Source: Protonemura montana
Lineage: Eukaryota > Arthropoda > Insecta > Plecoptera > Nemouridae
Reading direction: 5' to 3'
Length of the DNA stretch: 64,000 bases
Assembly: GCA_947568835.1 (NCBI GenBank)
Contig: OX387603.1
Location: forward strand, 23,398,651 to 23,462,650
Part shown: piece by piece, positions 8,837 to 20,660 of the stretch
Layout of the letters: every line of letters starts with the position of its first letter
Position numbering within the stretch: position 1 is the stretch's first letter
Notes under the pieces: model-generated
What the model was told of the DNA's origin: nothing
The model's database searches: none
What the model saw: the letters and a program-made list of their open reading frames with translations, nothing else
Program-made: the position numbers and the translations under genes

Positions 8837-9655
8837 CAAAACCTAATTAGCGGATTTTTGACGGACTAATGAAACGTATATGCAGGTGTAATTTATTTTG
8901 TTTTTGGTGGTCGAAGATGTGGATATTTATTCATCAACACGTACACGGATTAACTTCTTGAAGACAACAGCGTCTGCTCGGCCCTGACGACGTCACATGG
9001 CAGCTTGAATTGTAAGTACCTTCACTCTACATTCTAACGTCAATATGTCTCTCTTTATCGCCCACGACTTGTGATTAATTGCTGCCCTAAGCGTTGTGGA
9101 AAACATTTAGCCTAAGATGGAGGTGCCGGTCCCGGCCCACGCAATGCCGACTGTGTTATTTGAATAATCAACGAGCATACGTCTTAATCCAACGTTGTTG
9201 AAATTAGTTGTGGATCAATATATAACTATAAATATACATGTATCCTACGTACGACGACTTCAGGACATCATTAGCAACCATCCATCTTAGTTACTAGCTC
9301 GGCCAACAAGGGCTGGCAATGGACGACATGATTGAACTACGCGTAATGCGCGGCACATTAATTCACGTGCACATGTCTCGATTCACGTGTGACCGTGTTG
9401 CGATACCTCCTTGCCTAGTCGCGCTCCCACATGTTCCCGGCCACGAAATTTGGTCCCAAGCACCGCTGAACGACGACGGGGTTCCGCGATTTGCCACCCA
9501 ATGAGCGAGTCAGTTCGCGAGAGAACCGGCCCAATGCTTTATCATGCTAATGAGTTGAAAAACTATCAAAGCGCAGAAAAGATTTCATTCATTATTTTGG
9601 TCACACAATGAGGGACTGAACAGACATATAATAAATTGCATTGTTGCAGTGCAGT
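8837..9655 (+). other. Probable Toll-7 3' UTR
   Basis: The region after the TGA stop has no open frame of note. The first canonical AATAAA is at 9630-9635, followed by a TTGCATTGTTGCAGTG stretch and a TG-rich tract near 9677, which suits cleavage at roughly 9650. A GTAAGT at 9013 could be a donor for a 3' UTR intron, but I see no clear partner acceptor. Confidence 0.4.
9630..9635 (+). terminator. Candidate polyadenylation signal for Toll-7
   Basis: AATAAA about 795 nt downstream of the stop codon, with GT-rich sequence following. It is the first such hexamer on this strand after the CDS. Confidence 0.4.
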
Positions 9656-10104
9656 ACAGTTAGTAGCAACAGCTTTAATTGTGTTTGTTTTCGATTTGTA
9701 CTTCTGAATTTCGCCAACGGAGTTGTGGGTACGCATATTGCGTTTTTTTTTTGACCGCACTGTACCTGAGTTCGCCATTTTGTGGTGTTCAAGTTGCTAG
9801 TTCATGGAGTGATCCGGAGATGTAATCCAGGTTAAAACACCATTACGGTCTAATCAAACAAAGGAATCAACGGACAGAGTTATTACGAATATGTGTTTCA
9901 GAATGCCCCGAGGTACAAAACTTGTTGTTTCCTTCCTCGTTGTTCAGTTGTTCAGCGTGGTTTCTGTCTATCCTTATTTTGCTTTAAAGTTGAGAAGCGC
10001 AAACACCAGCTTACCTTTCGAGAAGGTAGAGATAGTTAATATTTTATGTTTAAACATATTTTGGGTGCACAAAATACCGCTGAATTAGCGCTTATTTGTC
10101 TCCT

Positions 10105-10124
10105 CCCCCCCCCCCCCCCCCCCC
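10105..10124. repeat. Poly-C tract (C20)
   Basis: Twenty consecutive C residues, followed after a T by four more. It is a homopolymer whose true length is uncertain in any assembly. Confidence 0.9.
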
Positions 10125-13100
10125 TCCCCATAATTTCTTTCACCACTCTTGATGAAGTGAATCTTATTGAATTTCTTTGGAAAAAATGCAATTTGTAAAC
10201 GCCTTCTTACAATCGATAAATCACTATTTGCCTCCATTCTGCGCGCCCGAGGTTGTGAAAAGCAATGTATATTTTCTCACAATTGCTCTTGACCATGACG
10301 AAGCAATATTTTTATATTAAAAATATTTTTTATGAATAATATGTGTGAAAAAGAAGATTTCTCATACTTGTGCAAGTCATAATATTTGGGTCAGAATATC
10401 TTTTCCCAGAAAAAAGAAAGAGTTTCTTTAATATGATAGGTCCTCTTTGTTGTTATATCCAATATCAACCCGCTGTATGAATGATGCATCAGATTTCGAC
10501 GGTACGCCCGAGATGCTTGGCAAAATGTCGATCGTTTCTTGGCCGCCTCCTTGCAGGAGGCGAACGAGCTACAAAAGACGTATTATTCTTGCCAGTTTTT
10601 GCGTAGCAACAGGACCCGTCAGAACGAGTTCTACTTTCATTTCATCCGCACTCACCTGCTGCGAAAACAAACCGAATTGGAACAAAAACAATAATCAATT
10701 TTTACAAATAACCAACGTATCTTTATTAATTAACTTGAACGCATTTGACGAGGAGAAAGGTTTAGAGTCTGCGGGTGGCATCCAGACGGACAAACTAATG
10801 ATCAATAATTGTATAATGCTACGATCCGTCTTACTTAAAAATAGGTCGTCGCATTTCGTTATCAATTAATGATTGTGTTCATTCCAAACGGAATAACAAG
10901 TAAGTTCTGTTCCTCGGCTGGGGGAATTGAAGAATACGAAATGAAAGTAATTAAAACGCGAGGGCAGCTAGACCACGAAGCTGGCTAATTTATTGATTTC
11001 CAGCAAACTATGCCAACTTGGTTAATGGCTCTAGCTTTTCTCGTTGTTACAAAATATCAGAATTAGATTAAAGCTTTGTTCCCGCTCGGCACACAAGTTA
11101 TGAAGCAGCTCTGGCGTGAGGGCGTTTCAACCATTTTGTTTTGTGGTTCGCCATTCGTATTGTATTAAATCGTAATTTTATATGGGCCTGACAAAGAGAG
11201 TGTAAGACTGAATTACTTTAACAAAGCCAGGGGCATGTCATGTCATTTTGTGGAATGACAGAAGGTACGGCCGTACCACAATAACACAAAACAATAATGA
11301 GAACCGCGTTATAGGTCGACAATTTCCCTACCCTGTGATTATTGGTGGCTCAATCTACTGCATGCTACAGCCAACCCCTTTCACTTTACCCCTGTCTTGT
11401 TGGAATTTACTGGTGACCACAGCGGAATAGTTAAGTTTGGTCAATCAAGCCATCACATGAGTCTTATGGGTACTTAAGTGCGGAATACCTGAGCCGCCTT
11501 ACGTAGGTCGGACGATGCCACGCTTATCACAAACCACTCGTCTCTGTTACATTGAGAGAAAATAATATCCCATTCGCTATTCATAGAAATAGATGATGGC
11601 GCTATTAAGTACAGCGTAGACAAAAGACCGACAGCTGAATTTTTGTTGCAGTTAATTTGTCGTGGTTTTTTTTTACTTGTGAAATTGATTTGTTAATTGG
11701 ATGTTATTCAAAGTTATATTTTCATTGAATTAAACGAGCGGCAATTGATGTGGACCGATAGGGCATTTTATTCGTTTGTTACTTTCATTGGAAACAATTC
11801 CACGAGCCATGTGTCAATTTTTTTTATCGAGAATTGACGAGAATCGAATTGAAGTTTAAAACTCTATTTACAGCGCGCTTGCTTTTTGCTCATTATTTGT
11901 TGAATTTTTTTTGTTAGTTTTCACGCATGTCACCGCACTAATCAAACTTTACGAGCTAATTGCGTTTAATTATGAAACTAAATCATTTTTAAGCCAAACC
12001 AAAGTTTTTTTTTCAAAGCTGCTAGCGTGCTAGAATACAAGGGGCGGCTTACAGAAGCGCCATCTTGGCAGGAAAGTCACCCACATGTCTCGACGATCCG
12101 CAAGAACGAGTTTTTGACCAGAAGTTTAGTAGCTCAAAAGCCACAGCTAAAGCATTAAAAAAACAAACTTTAAGGTTATCATGTACCTGTCAGCCATTAA
12201 GAAAATGGCAAAACAAAATAAAAATTAACGTCCCCATACGTACGGTGCATACCTAGAGAGTAACGCTCGTGAAATTACGATGTACGTTTAACAGACATGC
12301 GATTCCCCTAGTGTTACGACCTCGTACCACGCTGACTTTGAAATTATTTATCTGTTTCATTTTGGCTTGCCGGCCGGGCGCCTAGGCAATGGCTATGAAA
12401 TATTATGCTTGGGGTAAGTTTTCTCGGCATCCTGGTGCGTCAAGGCGGGTAACCCAGCGACGCGCGCAGACCAGCCGAACCCGACCAACGCCTATACCAC
12501 CTCAACCCTTCATTTCCTGACGGGCTTTGATGTCAAACTCCTCAACTTTCACTTCATGACTAACTTTGATTAATTACGCACATCTCGTTATTCCGTCTTA
12601 CTGCTTAGGCACATAGCTACCCTCAGACGAGATGCGGTGCGCGTCCCCAGCTGCTTTGCATACGATATAAACTTATTTAGTATAAGCTAATGAAATCATC
12701 CTGCCATAGATTTGTGTGTTGTTATGCACAAAGAATCAGTGTAACGGAGAAGTCAATAGGGGTTAAAATATTATATTTAATTCGTATTTAAGTGATTTAT
12801 GCTTTTGTTATTCGTTCCATTGATTTAAATATTCGTTGGACAACATTTTACCGAACCGTTTTCCTCGTTATTTATTGACGTCCGTGCAGTTGTGATCATT
12901 ATTATTTCTATGTGAGCCCAGGGGCGATCCTATGTATACGATGCCCGAAATCGTAACAATTATTTATGAACGAGCCTGATTAATCAACCTTTTTTTCGGT
13001 TTGCTCTGATAAATTTCGCTCGATATTGATTGCGGAAACTGACGTAATAAGCCCGGGCTAGGTTTTCAAACACAGCAGTGTTCATTAAAAAGTATCGTTT

Positions 13101-14564
13101 GCGGCAAACATCTTTGCTAGGTCCTTTGGCTCTCTTCGGGTCAATGAAACTGTCTTTTACCAACACACGTTCGTTAGGATACTAACAGGGTTACCTTAGC
13201 TCCCAGCCATGGACTTGTCCTATATCAATTCGATTTCCCATCGACCTCTTCCCAATGAAAAGATTGAATCCTTCTTTCTTCCGAATCACCCACTGGAACA
13301 TTCTTGACACGAATCTCTCTCCCAATCAAAAGTAGTTCTCTCTGTTAGTCTGACGTCATGATCATACATTGTATTATCGTGTCAAAATCTTGAACAATGC
13401 CGAAATAGCGCGTCCATAATATGAAAGAATAATGGAAGTCAGTGGGGAGCTGTCAATGTCATGCTATGACTAATGCACATTGGTCTTGGACGCGAGTGAT
13501 CTAAAAGCCAATTCGATGAAACCTTGAAATGACATAAAATATTGGAGGAGAATTTCTAAGTTCTTGTTTGCAGAAATTCAATTAATTAAACCAGAAATGT
13601 TCTGTGGAAAAAAAAACTTGAGAAAATTAAGGCAAATTTAATTAAGTTATTTTCTATGATCGTTCGCAAAATATCTGGTAGAGAGATGTCAAAACTATGG
13701 ATGTCACTAGAAGAAATTGATTAATTCTCTCTCCTCTTGACGACGATTTTTTGTTGGCGTTGCCCGTTGTTTTACTTATTAGCGCTTCAAACAAAAGAAC
13801 CAATAATTTACGCAGGAATCTTCATTTTCCATCGTTTAAAAAACGCCGATAAATTTCTCCTCTCACATTCAACAGAATGTATGATAAATAGGCAATTAGG
13901 AAGCAAATCACACAAAAACCTACGCGGTACAAATTTAATAAACCGGGTTTTTGGGCTCGCCAGTAAACGCTGCAACAAAGAAGGCGACTCAAAAAGTATG
14001 CTTTGCTCGATCATATAAAAGATTTGGTTGTCCACTTTGTTGTAGATTCCGAACAAATCTGTGCTTAGGTGTTAGGCAAACGAGGCCGGTGTTTGCCCTG
14101 GAGAGAACGTGTTGGAACAAGGTGTGAATTTCTGGAGTCGCTTACAAAGACGCCGAGGAAACTCGAAGTGTTTCACGATAACACCGGAGCAAGTTTGTTA
14201 CGCAGGCATTCTTATCTTTTTACGGTCGCCTATGATGAGCGCCACGAAGAGAAGTTTCCGCCGCAAAATGGAGTTATCAAAGGAAAAGTAAAACCGCCGG
14301 GCCTATGTCTTGCGCGATTATTATTTTGCATAAATCAAGATGACATTGTTTGGAAAGAAAGTAACATAATTATGTTTCAAGTCAAATTCATCTGCAGCGC
14401 AAGAACCTTCTCTAAACAATATTAGGAAATTCAAGTTCATTGAAATGTTAAATAGACTCATCAAACACATCGATGTGATCAAACGCCTCCGTCGAATGGA
14501 ATAGGTATACCAAGTGATTTAGTAATATGGTCCACGGTCTCGGACCAGTCATAGATTAGATCGG

Positions 14565-14617
14565 GTCTCGTTTCGGGTCCAGCCAGACTCACGGAGGGAG
14601 GCTGGACAAGACGAGAC
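14565..14617 (+). other. Imperfect long hairpin
   Basis: GTCTCGT (14565-14571) pairs with ACGAGAC (14611-14617), and GTCCAGCC (14577-14584) pairs with GGCTGGAC (14600-14607). The loop is 15 nt, with a small internal loop (TTCGG opposite AAG). The shape resembles a short pre-miRNA or structured RNA, but I do not recognise a mature miRNA in either arm. Confidence 0.35.
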
Positions 14618-15280
14618 ACGAGAGTTACTTGAGGTGTGGTGCCTTTTCGAACGCCAAGCTTTTGAAAAAGTTTTCAAACCGTGTGAAGGGGCGTTGCTAA
14701 GATTTTATATCACCATCATAAAACTGTTTACGAAACGAAGGCATGCGGCGCGCTGTAGAGAATGTAAGCCTGCTATAATAATCGTTGCTTATATGGTGGC
14801 ATGCTTGGCCTGTATTGTTGGCACGTTATTTAATTGTTTGTCATCAAAATCAAATGGTAGCAACTTTATATAGAAAACTACTTGGTCTTTAGTGCTCGGA
14901 AATGTATAATTAGGGTTGGGTCGCACAATTTTCGCTCGATTTTGATAGAGATCCGAAAGGGGCACGTCTAAGCTTGACACTGTCGCTAAGAAAACAGAGA
15001 AAAGTTGTAACTAATTTGTGCACGAACATGGCGCACAAAGTTTCCAGCTTTGCTATGGTTATCGAGTTGGTGGTGTACACAGCAAGGTCGTATCACTCAA
15101 CGGTATTATGTTGCCGAGTTACTCAGTAACCCCCATTGTATTGCGACTTTATTTGTTTCGCGCTGAACACCATGGCCCATAAATTGGCAGATCAAGTCTA
15201 TATATGTTTTCTACTCCACAGTTTTAAGTTTCCGGTCTGTGATTAGGTGGCTTGAAGCCGGGGCACCCTGGTCGTCGAAG

Positions 15281-15363
15281 ATATGAGGTTCGGGAAGAGA
15301 AATGAGCGCTCGGTTTTGGGCCCACTGCGCCCTCTCGCTGGCCACCGGGGTAGGCCGACCCCG

Positions 15364-15395
<32 letters not shown>

Positions 15396-16140
15396 ACCCC
15401 TCAACGCGCCGCGCCGCGCGTGGGGATGGGAAATCGATAACATAAATTTGAGCGAGAAGAAGCGTGAACGATGACGGAGTGAGAGGGTGCGATAGAGGAA
15501 CGACGTGGCGAGGAGAGCTCGAAAGAGTGCTCTAGGTAAATAGGCACATCGGAATGGATTGGTGGAAAAGAGAATAAGGCGCGAATATGAAAAAAGGGTT
15601 TCTGGTTTGGAGGGAGAGGAAAGAAAATTAAGCGACGCGATAGGGAGGGAAAATGTCGCAAGAAACGGGTTTGGCCATGCAAGTTTTTTTCGGTTTTAAA
15701 AAGAGAGGCGTCGTGCACAATGGCCCGTTTGAATGGAAGAAACGAAGATATCAAGAGACGAAAGGGATAAGGGAGGATAGGAAATGATGGTGAAAAGAGC
15801 TCTATATAAATTCGAGCTGTGACGTCGTTTTGGAGGAAGGGGACGGTGGGATGACTGTGTGCGGGAGGGTCGCCCGCTGGATAGGTGACCACACGCGGAC
15901 CGAGCCCGGCCAAACGTGGCGAATTGACCACAAAAGGACATTTCTATCCAGGAGTCGCTGGTAGGTGCGCCAAAGCCAAGCGGAGCTAGAGACCGAAGCA
16001 GCTCGAAAATGGTAACGCGTCGCGGTCTAATTGTAGCTGAAGGGGATTGAGGGTGGACCGGGTGGACTCCGTCCAGGTCTTTCGCGCCTGCGTACTTGGC
16101 AATCGGAGCTGGAATGCGTCTCAAAATTGTGGCCACGTCA
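15281..16140. other. GC-rich patch with polypurine bias
   Basis: This begins with a GC-rich segment and a 30-base C run (15365-15394). From about 15,440 to 15,890 the + strand is strongly purine-rich (G/A). The purine bias removes stop codons on the - strand and explains the 176-aa and 146-aa open frames there, which are low-complexity and unconvincing. TATATAAA at 15803-15810 resembles a TATA box, but no initiator is seen 25-32 bp downstream. Confidence 0.45.
15365..15394. repeat. Poly-C tract (C30)
   Basis: Thirty uninterrupted C residues set between two GACC words. It is a strong homopolymer that can form G-quadruplex or i-motif structures and is prone to assembly error. Confidence 0.9.
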
Positions 16141-19100
16141 ATGTACTATAACTCGGCAAACAAAATAACAACGTTTCTTATTTATGTAATTGTACGGTCC
16201 TCGGTCTACACAGCCGAATGGTTTGAACCACCTTCATCAATCATCATTTGGACTGAAATCTCTTCCAACTCATTTTTTATTTTTAATGTCATTCTAATTC
16301 AGTTCGCCTTGTGGTCTAGATTCACAAAGCAGAGAGCACAAAAGCAAAGCGTTTCATCTTCGAAGATTGTATTGCCCTGCAACGGATGTCGCGCAGCAAC
16401 GCGAAACTAATTTAATGTCTCCGTTATTTTATATTAGGGAATGTAGGTGTCGCTTAAGTTGTTATTATTCTCCTTTCCTCCGCCGCGTCTTGCACCTCGC
16501 TTCGACCGTTTGCCACTCCAGAGTAACAGCTAACTGTACACGCGTTTTTGTCAATCATATAATCACCTTCAAGATGGCGCGATAGGTAATTTCCAAATTT
16601 ACCGTACGCTAAAATAAAGAAAATAAGAACGAGCAAAAATGTTATTTGTCAATTAATTGCCGGGTTTCTCGCTACACAACGTCTCATTTATTTTCACACC
16701 GCCAAAGAATTGAACGAATTTTTAACGACTTTGTGCTCTTATGATTGAAATACTTTTTGGTTATTACTTATTGAGCTTTTACCCCCTGGCGTAGACAACA
16801 GCTCCGGCAATCTGCTACACTTTAGAGGCAAACTCATTGCTTTTCATCTCTTGTAAAGGATGCGGGCTTTGAATGGCGTCCTATCATATCATGTCATAAT
16901 GCAATATCACGGTCCTGATATTACTGTCACTTGTGTTACTGCAACTAACCACGGCTTTGAGCCGCGCCGGTCTGAGCTGTAGTAGTGTTCCCTTGATCGG
17001 TATCAAATGCACACATCGTTGATAAACCGCGCGAACAGCGTTTGTGGTATCGACGTATCGATAGAAATTTTATTGGAAATTGTCATCAAAGCACTGTCAT
17101 GAAAAGCAATTAACTTTCAATGTATTTGAAGAATGTCGACGGCCTGTGTACCGTTTAAACGGTGCAATGCACACTGCAATTCACGTCGGGCAATCCATGA
17201 TCATTATTGAAGTGTATAAATAGTTTTGTTAATCGTTGAATAATTGTGTTCCTGTAACGATGACTAATGTATTTACAATCAACGCTAATGTATTTGTGAT
17301 ATGATTTGAAAAATGTGCAGCAAGACTTTCGTACTACGAATATTTCCACATACCTGTCACGAAGAAATTTTAATAATAACAATTCAATACATTGGCCGAA
17401 TAAAGCACATGCACGTTAGCCTGAAATGAATCAGAATCACGCATCGCTCTTATATAGTGACCCACATTGACGTAGGGTGCCATAAATCACGATCCACGAG
17501 GGCCTAAACCTTTATTGATCGATCGTTTCCTACCTTCATTGAATTAAAATCCAACCCTAGAATTTCATGCACAACGAATTACGCTCGGTAAACACGCGTA
17601 ACTGAGAGAGAAAGAATATAAAAACAGCCGCAGAGTTATCCGCGTAAATGCAAGAAACAATCTTGTATAATTACATATCAAAATTTATGATTTAATGATA
17701 CTAATTTGCAATTGCAGATCGATATTTCATTTTGCAGCGTGTATATAACCGAGACAGTTTAGATTCAGAGTTAAAACGTAACACGAACAATAAATCTTTA
17801 TTCAAGGCTCAAGATTATTTATATACTTTAAGGCCTTTCTAACATCTTCAACATTGTTCTGAAAACCGGCAAGATCTAGAATAGGCAAACCAAAAATCGC
17901 GTCGGATTTAAAAAAAACCATCTCCTCTCCAGGAAAAAAATAATTTAAACGAGTTGTGTAAACAGAGAAACGGTCTGTGGTGTTAAAAAATGTGCCTCCT
18001 TTGCCACATATCGCTATGATATAATAATTACATGTATCCTGGCGAGTGGCCTAGCACTACTAGCGATGGGTCTGAAACCCGTGCGCGAAGTGCGTTGCGC
18101 TGTGGGCCCAGTCGTGAGCCGTGAGTCGTGACCCCCGATTACCCGTGAGGAACCACGCACGTCACGACCGTGCCTCTGCAGACGCCGAGTCCGCGCTGAA
18201 AACGCGTCTTACGTACACCTAATGTTGTTCAATTAAACTATTTGAATATTTGTTTTGCGTTTGGCGTATCACTTTCGTCGCTCGTTCTGTGCAATTTATT
18301 TACAATTGAGCTGTGATATTTGTTCAATTGCAAGTTTAATACCTCAATTAGATTAATCATATACTTTGATGGACAGTGGTATTATATGTTCAATAATCTA
18401 TGGCTCTCTGAGGGTGTAATCGAATGCCGTTTTGCGATGTGCTTTTTGATTATTCATCAGTCGAATAAACTGAGTAGGCATGCATGGCAATGGACGCATG
18501 CAGCCAAATTGTTATAGTGCTGGCTATTTGTTTGTTTTTACGAATTATATAATCTGTTGATAACACAATTAATAATGTTTGGCTCCGCTTAAGCGAGTCG
18601 ATCCGTCAGCTGGGAATTGGGGAAACAACTAGATTAGTGAATCGATCTGGAAAATCCAGCAGATCAGTCGGGAGTTTTCCGTCGGTCCTTTTCAGGTGCA
18701 AATTTTCAAAGGCGTGCGCGAATTCCACTTCAATTGGGCATGCATCGACTCGAAAAGTGTTGGCAAAACGAAATATTATCATATAATGATTAGAACAAAA
18801 CGTTCGAACTGTTTTTCTACATCCTTGAACAATTCAAATTAACGTATAGACCAGTACTTTTCCTTAATGGTAGGGCTGCAACCTGTATTCTAATTGTGTA
18901 AATTATAAAATAACACTGAAATCCTCGAGTTGAGTTTCCTTCAGTATCTGCAGACATGCAAACTCTGGCGAAACAAAATTGCAACTGATACCTATATCGC
19001 CCACCATGGCGTCGACTCGTGCCAGCAAACAGCCATCCTCTCTTTAGCAACGGGGAATAAAACAATTGGAAAAGTTTCCAACTTCTTCGTGGTCTCATAT

Positions 19101-20385
19101 TTTCTGACAGCCGCTTTTGACACGAGTTGTATGAAAAAGTTGCCTTTCCATCGATTTCAAGTCATCCCATGCCGCCAAGAATAGTCGAGAACGAACGAAC
19201 GAACGAACGAGCGAACTCGAAGACTGCTTTCCTCTACCATCGCATTCTTCTCAAAGCCGTCTCGATAATTCGATTACGTTTTTCTCTTGTTGTCTGCACC
19301 GTGCGTAGGATATTCATTCAGCAGTATGACATTAATCCTGCTATAGCTATCTCATCGACGGCCCCCAGACGAGTAAATTAACAGAGAATAGGACCGCCAA
19401 TGGAACTTGCGGCCGCGTCAAGCGCCGAGACCCTCCGCAATGCCTTTGCCCGCATGGATTGCGAGCTGCTAGGATTTAATTTGATTGTAGATAGCTTTTT
19501 TCCTTTATCATTCCGAAGACGTGCGTCTTATTTCACGGTTTTACTGAAATTTGACGGGGTCGATAATTTGAAATCGAAATGAGGATGAGCGGCGTAACGA
19601 GCTAGCGCCTTGGCGTGTATTGTAACGTGTTGAGGTGGAAAATATTGTTTTGCCAGTTTGACGCGATGGTTATCATGCAAGTTCTACGTACAGCATCGAT
19701 TAAGCTACAGAGTCTTTTACCGTAATCTGATTTCGTTGTGTTTGCATGTGCTACAAGTCTGTGTGGTGTTTGGGGCTCGAATCATGTCGGAGGATCGGAA
19801 GATGCAGGCAGGCAGCTTTGCGTGTTGAGGAGCCGAAGGCACGGCAAGCCAGACTAACGTTAAAATGATTGCATTTCCACATAATTGTTACTCGTAGCGT
19901 ATAATCGACGAACAAAACAGCCACGTTTATGTATTCGAGATTGAGCCAAGATTTTCTGCCCTCATCAGTGATGAACCCCAAAACTTGGTTAGTCATTAAA
20001 CACCCAAAGCGAGCGCGAATCCTTCTTATTTAATGGTAGGTTATAATGGAAAGGGTAGTTGCATCATTCTTTAAAATCATATATAATTTATATGACAACG
20101 AAAAGATGCAGTTAATGATATAATAATTTCGTAATTATATACGTGAACGAAGCGAATGATTTTAATTGTTGACATTAAATGTCCGGATTCAAAGGAAAAA
20201 TGCCGAAAAACCGAAAATACAATTGAGGATTTGAGAGCTGTGTAAATGAACATATAACATAACATAACGTAACATATTCTATGATACTTATAGAAACATT
20301 GTTATAATTGGCATTATTTTAAGGGTCAAAGAACGCTGTGACGTTGGCACGTAATTCAGGTACCTAAATGACAATTCGTTTCAAC
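16141..20385. other. Non-coding AT-rich region
   Basis: No gene, RNA or mobile element is recognised. A GC-richer 150-bp patch lies at 18,040-18,200. A TATATAA at 17742 is followed by TCAGAG at 17765, but the 25-bp spacing is short for a core promoter. A GAAC tetranucleotide repeat is listed separately. Confidence 0.55.
19189..19216. repeat. GAAC tetranucleotide repeat
   Basis: Five perfect GAAC units (19189-19208) followed by two degenerate ones. It is a simple microsatellite. Confidence 0.85.
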
Positions 20386-20400
20386 AAAAAAAAAAAAAAA
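20386..20400. repeat. Poly-A run (A15)
   Basis: Fifteen A residues directly before the GC-rich CAGCGC cluster. It could be an old retroposon tail for something to its left, but I see no target-site duplication or recognisable element. Confidence 0.6.
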
Positions 20401-20414
20401 TTGGCGTAGCTTTG

Positions 20415-20640
20415 CATTCAGCGCGCTGTTTTGCACTTGCGAGCGCTTTCAGCGTTTCACGTAGGTAATCAATCTTGTAGCGTACGAATCCCTCTCTCGA
20501 CGCGGAAACAAGCCCCTCTGGCCACCAGCCGAGTAACACGCTTGTGCAGCCATTCGCTACACGCGCTGCCAGCGCGGACCCTCCATGCGTTGGCCAGCGC
20601 CAGCGCTGACAATCACGGTGGCTCCCACATTTCCAGCGCA
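20415..20640. promoter_or_regulatory. CAGCGC site cluster
   Basis: CAGCGC occurs at 20419, 20570, 20595, 20601 and 20634, and its complement GCGCTG at 20423, 20563 and 20603. That is eight copies in about 220 bp against roughly 0.1 expected. Several are arranged as inverted pairs (20419-20428 and 20563-20575). The patch is GC-rich within AT-rich DNA. The open frames over it look like by-products of the composition. A regulatory element is possible; the binding factor is unknown to me. Confidence 0.35.
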
Positions 20641-20660
20641 CTTTTTTCCCTAACGCACTT

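Larger units (their letters stand above)
9656..15280. other. Non-coding region
   Basis: No gene can be supported. Open frames are short or start on non-ATG codons. The longest begins on TTG at 10447; read from its first ATG (10477) it gives 130 aa of low credibility. The region contains a 20-base C run (10105-10124), a GC-richer patch at 12,370-12,500, several TAATTA words around 12,560 and 13,580, and an imperfect hairpin at 14565-14617. It is mostly AT-rich intergenic or intronic DNA. Confidence 0.55.

Noticed and set aside
4162..8839. Many long frames antisense or out of frame with Toll-7 (up to 234 aa)
   Set aside because: They are shadows of the GC-rich, periodic LRR coding sequence. 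None has domains or independent signals.
15401..16136. 176-aa and 146-aa frames on the - strand
   Set aside because: They are explained by the polypurine bias, which removes stops. The peptides are low-complexity (Phe/Pro/Ser/Arg) and lack credible starts.
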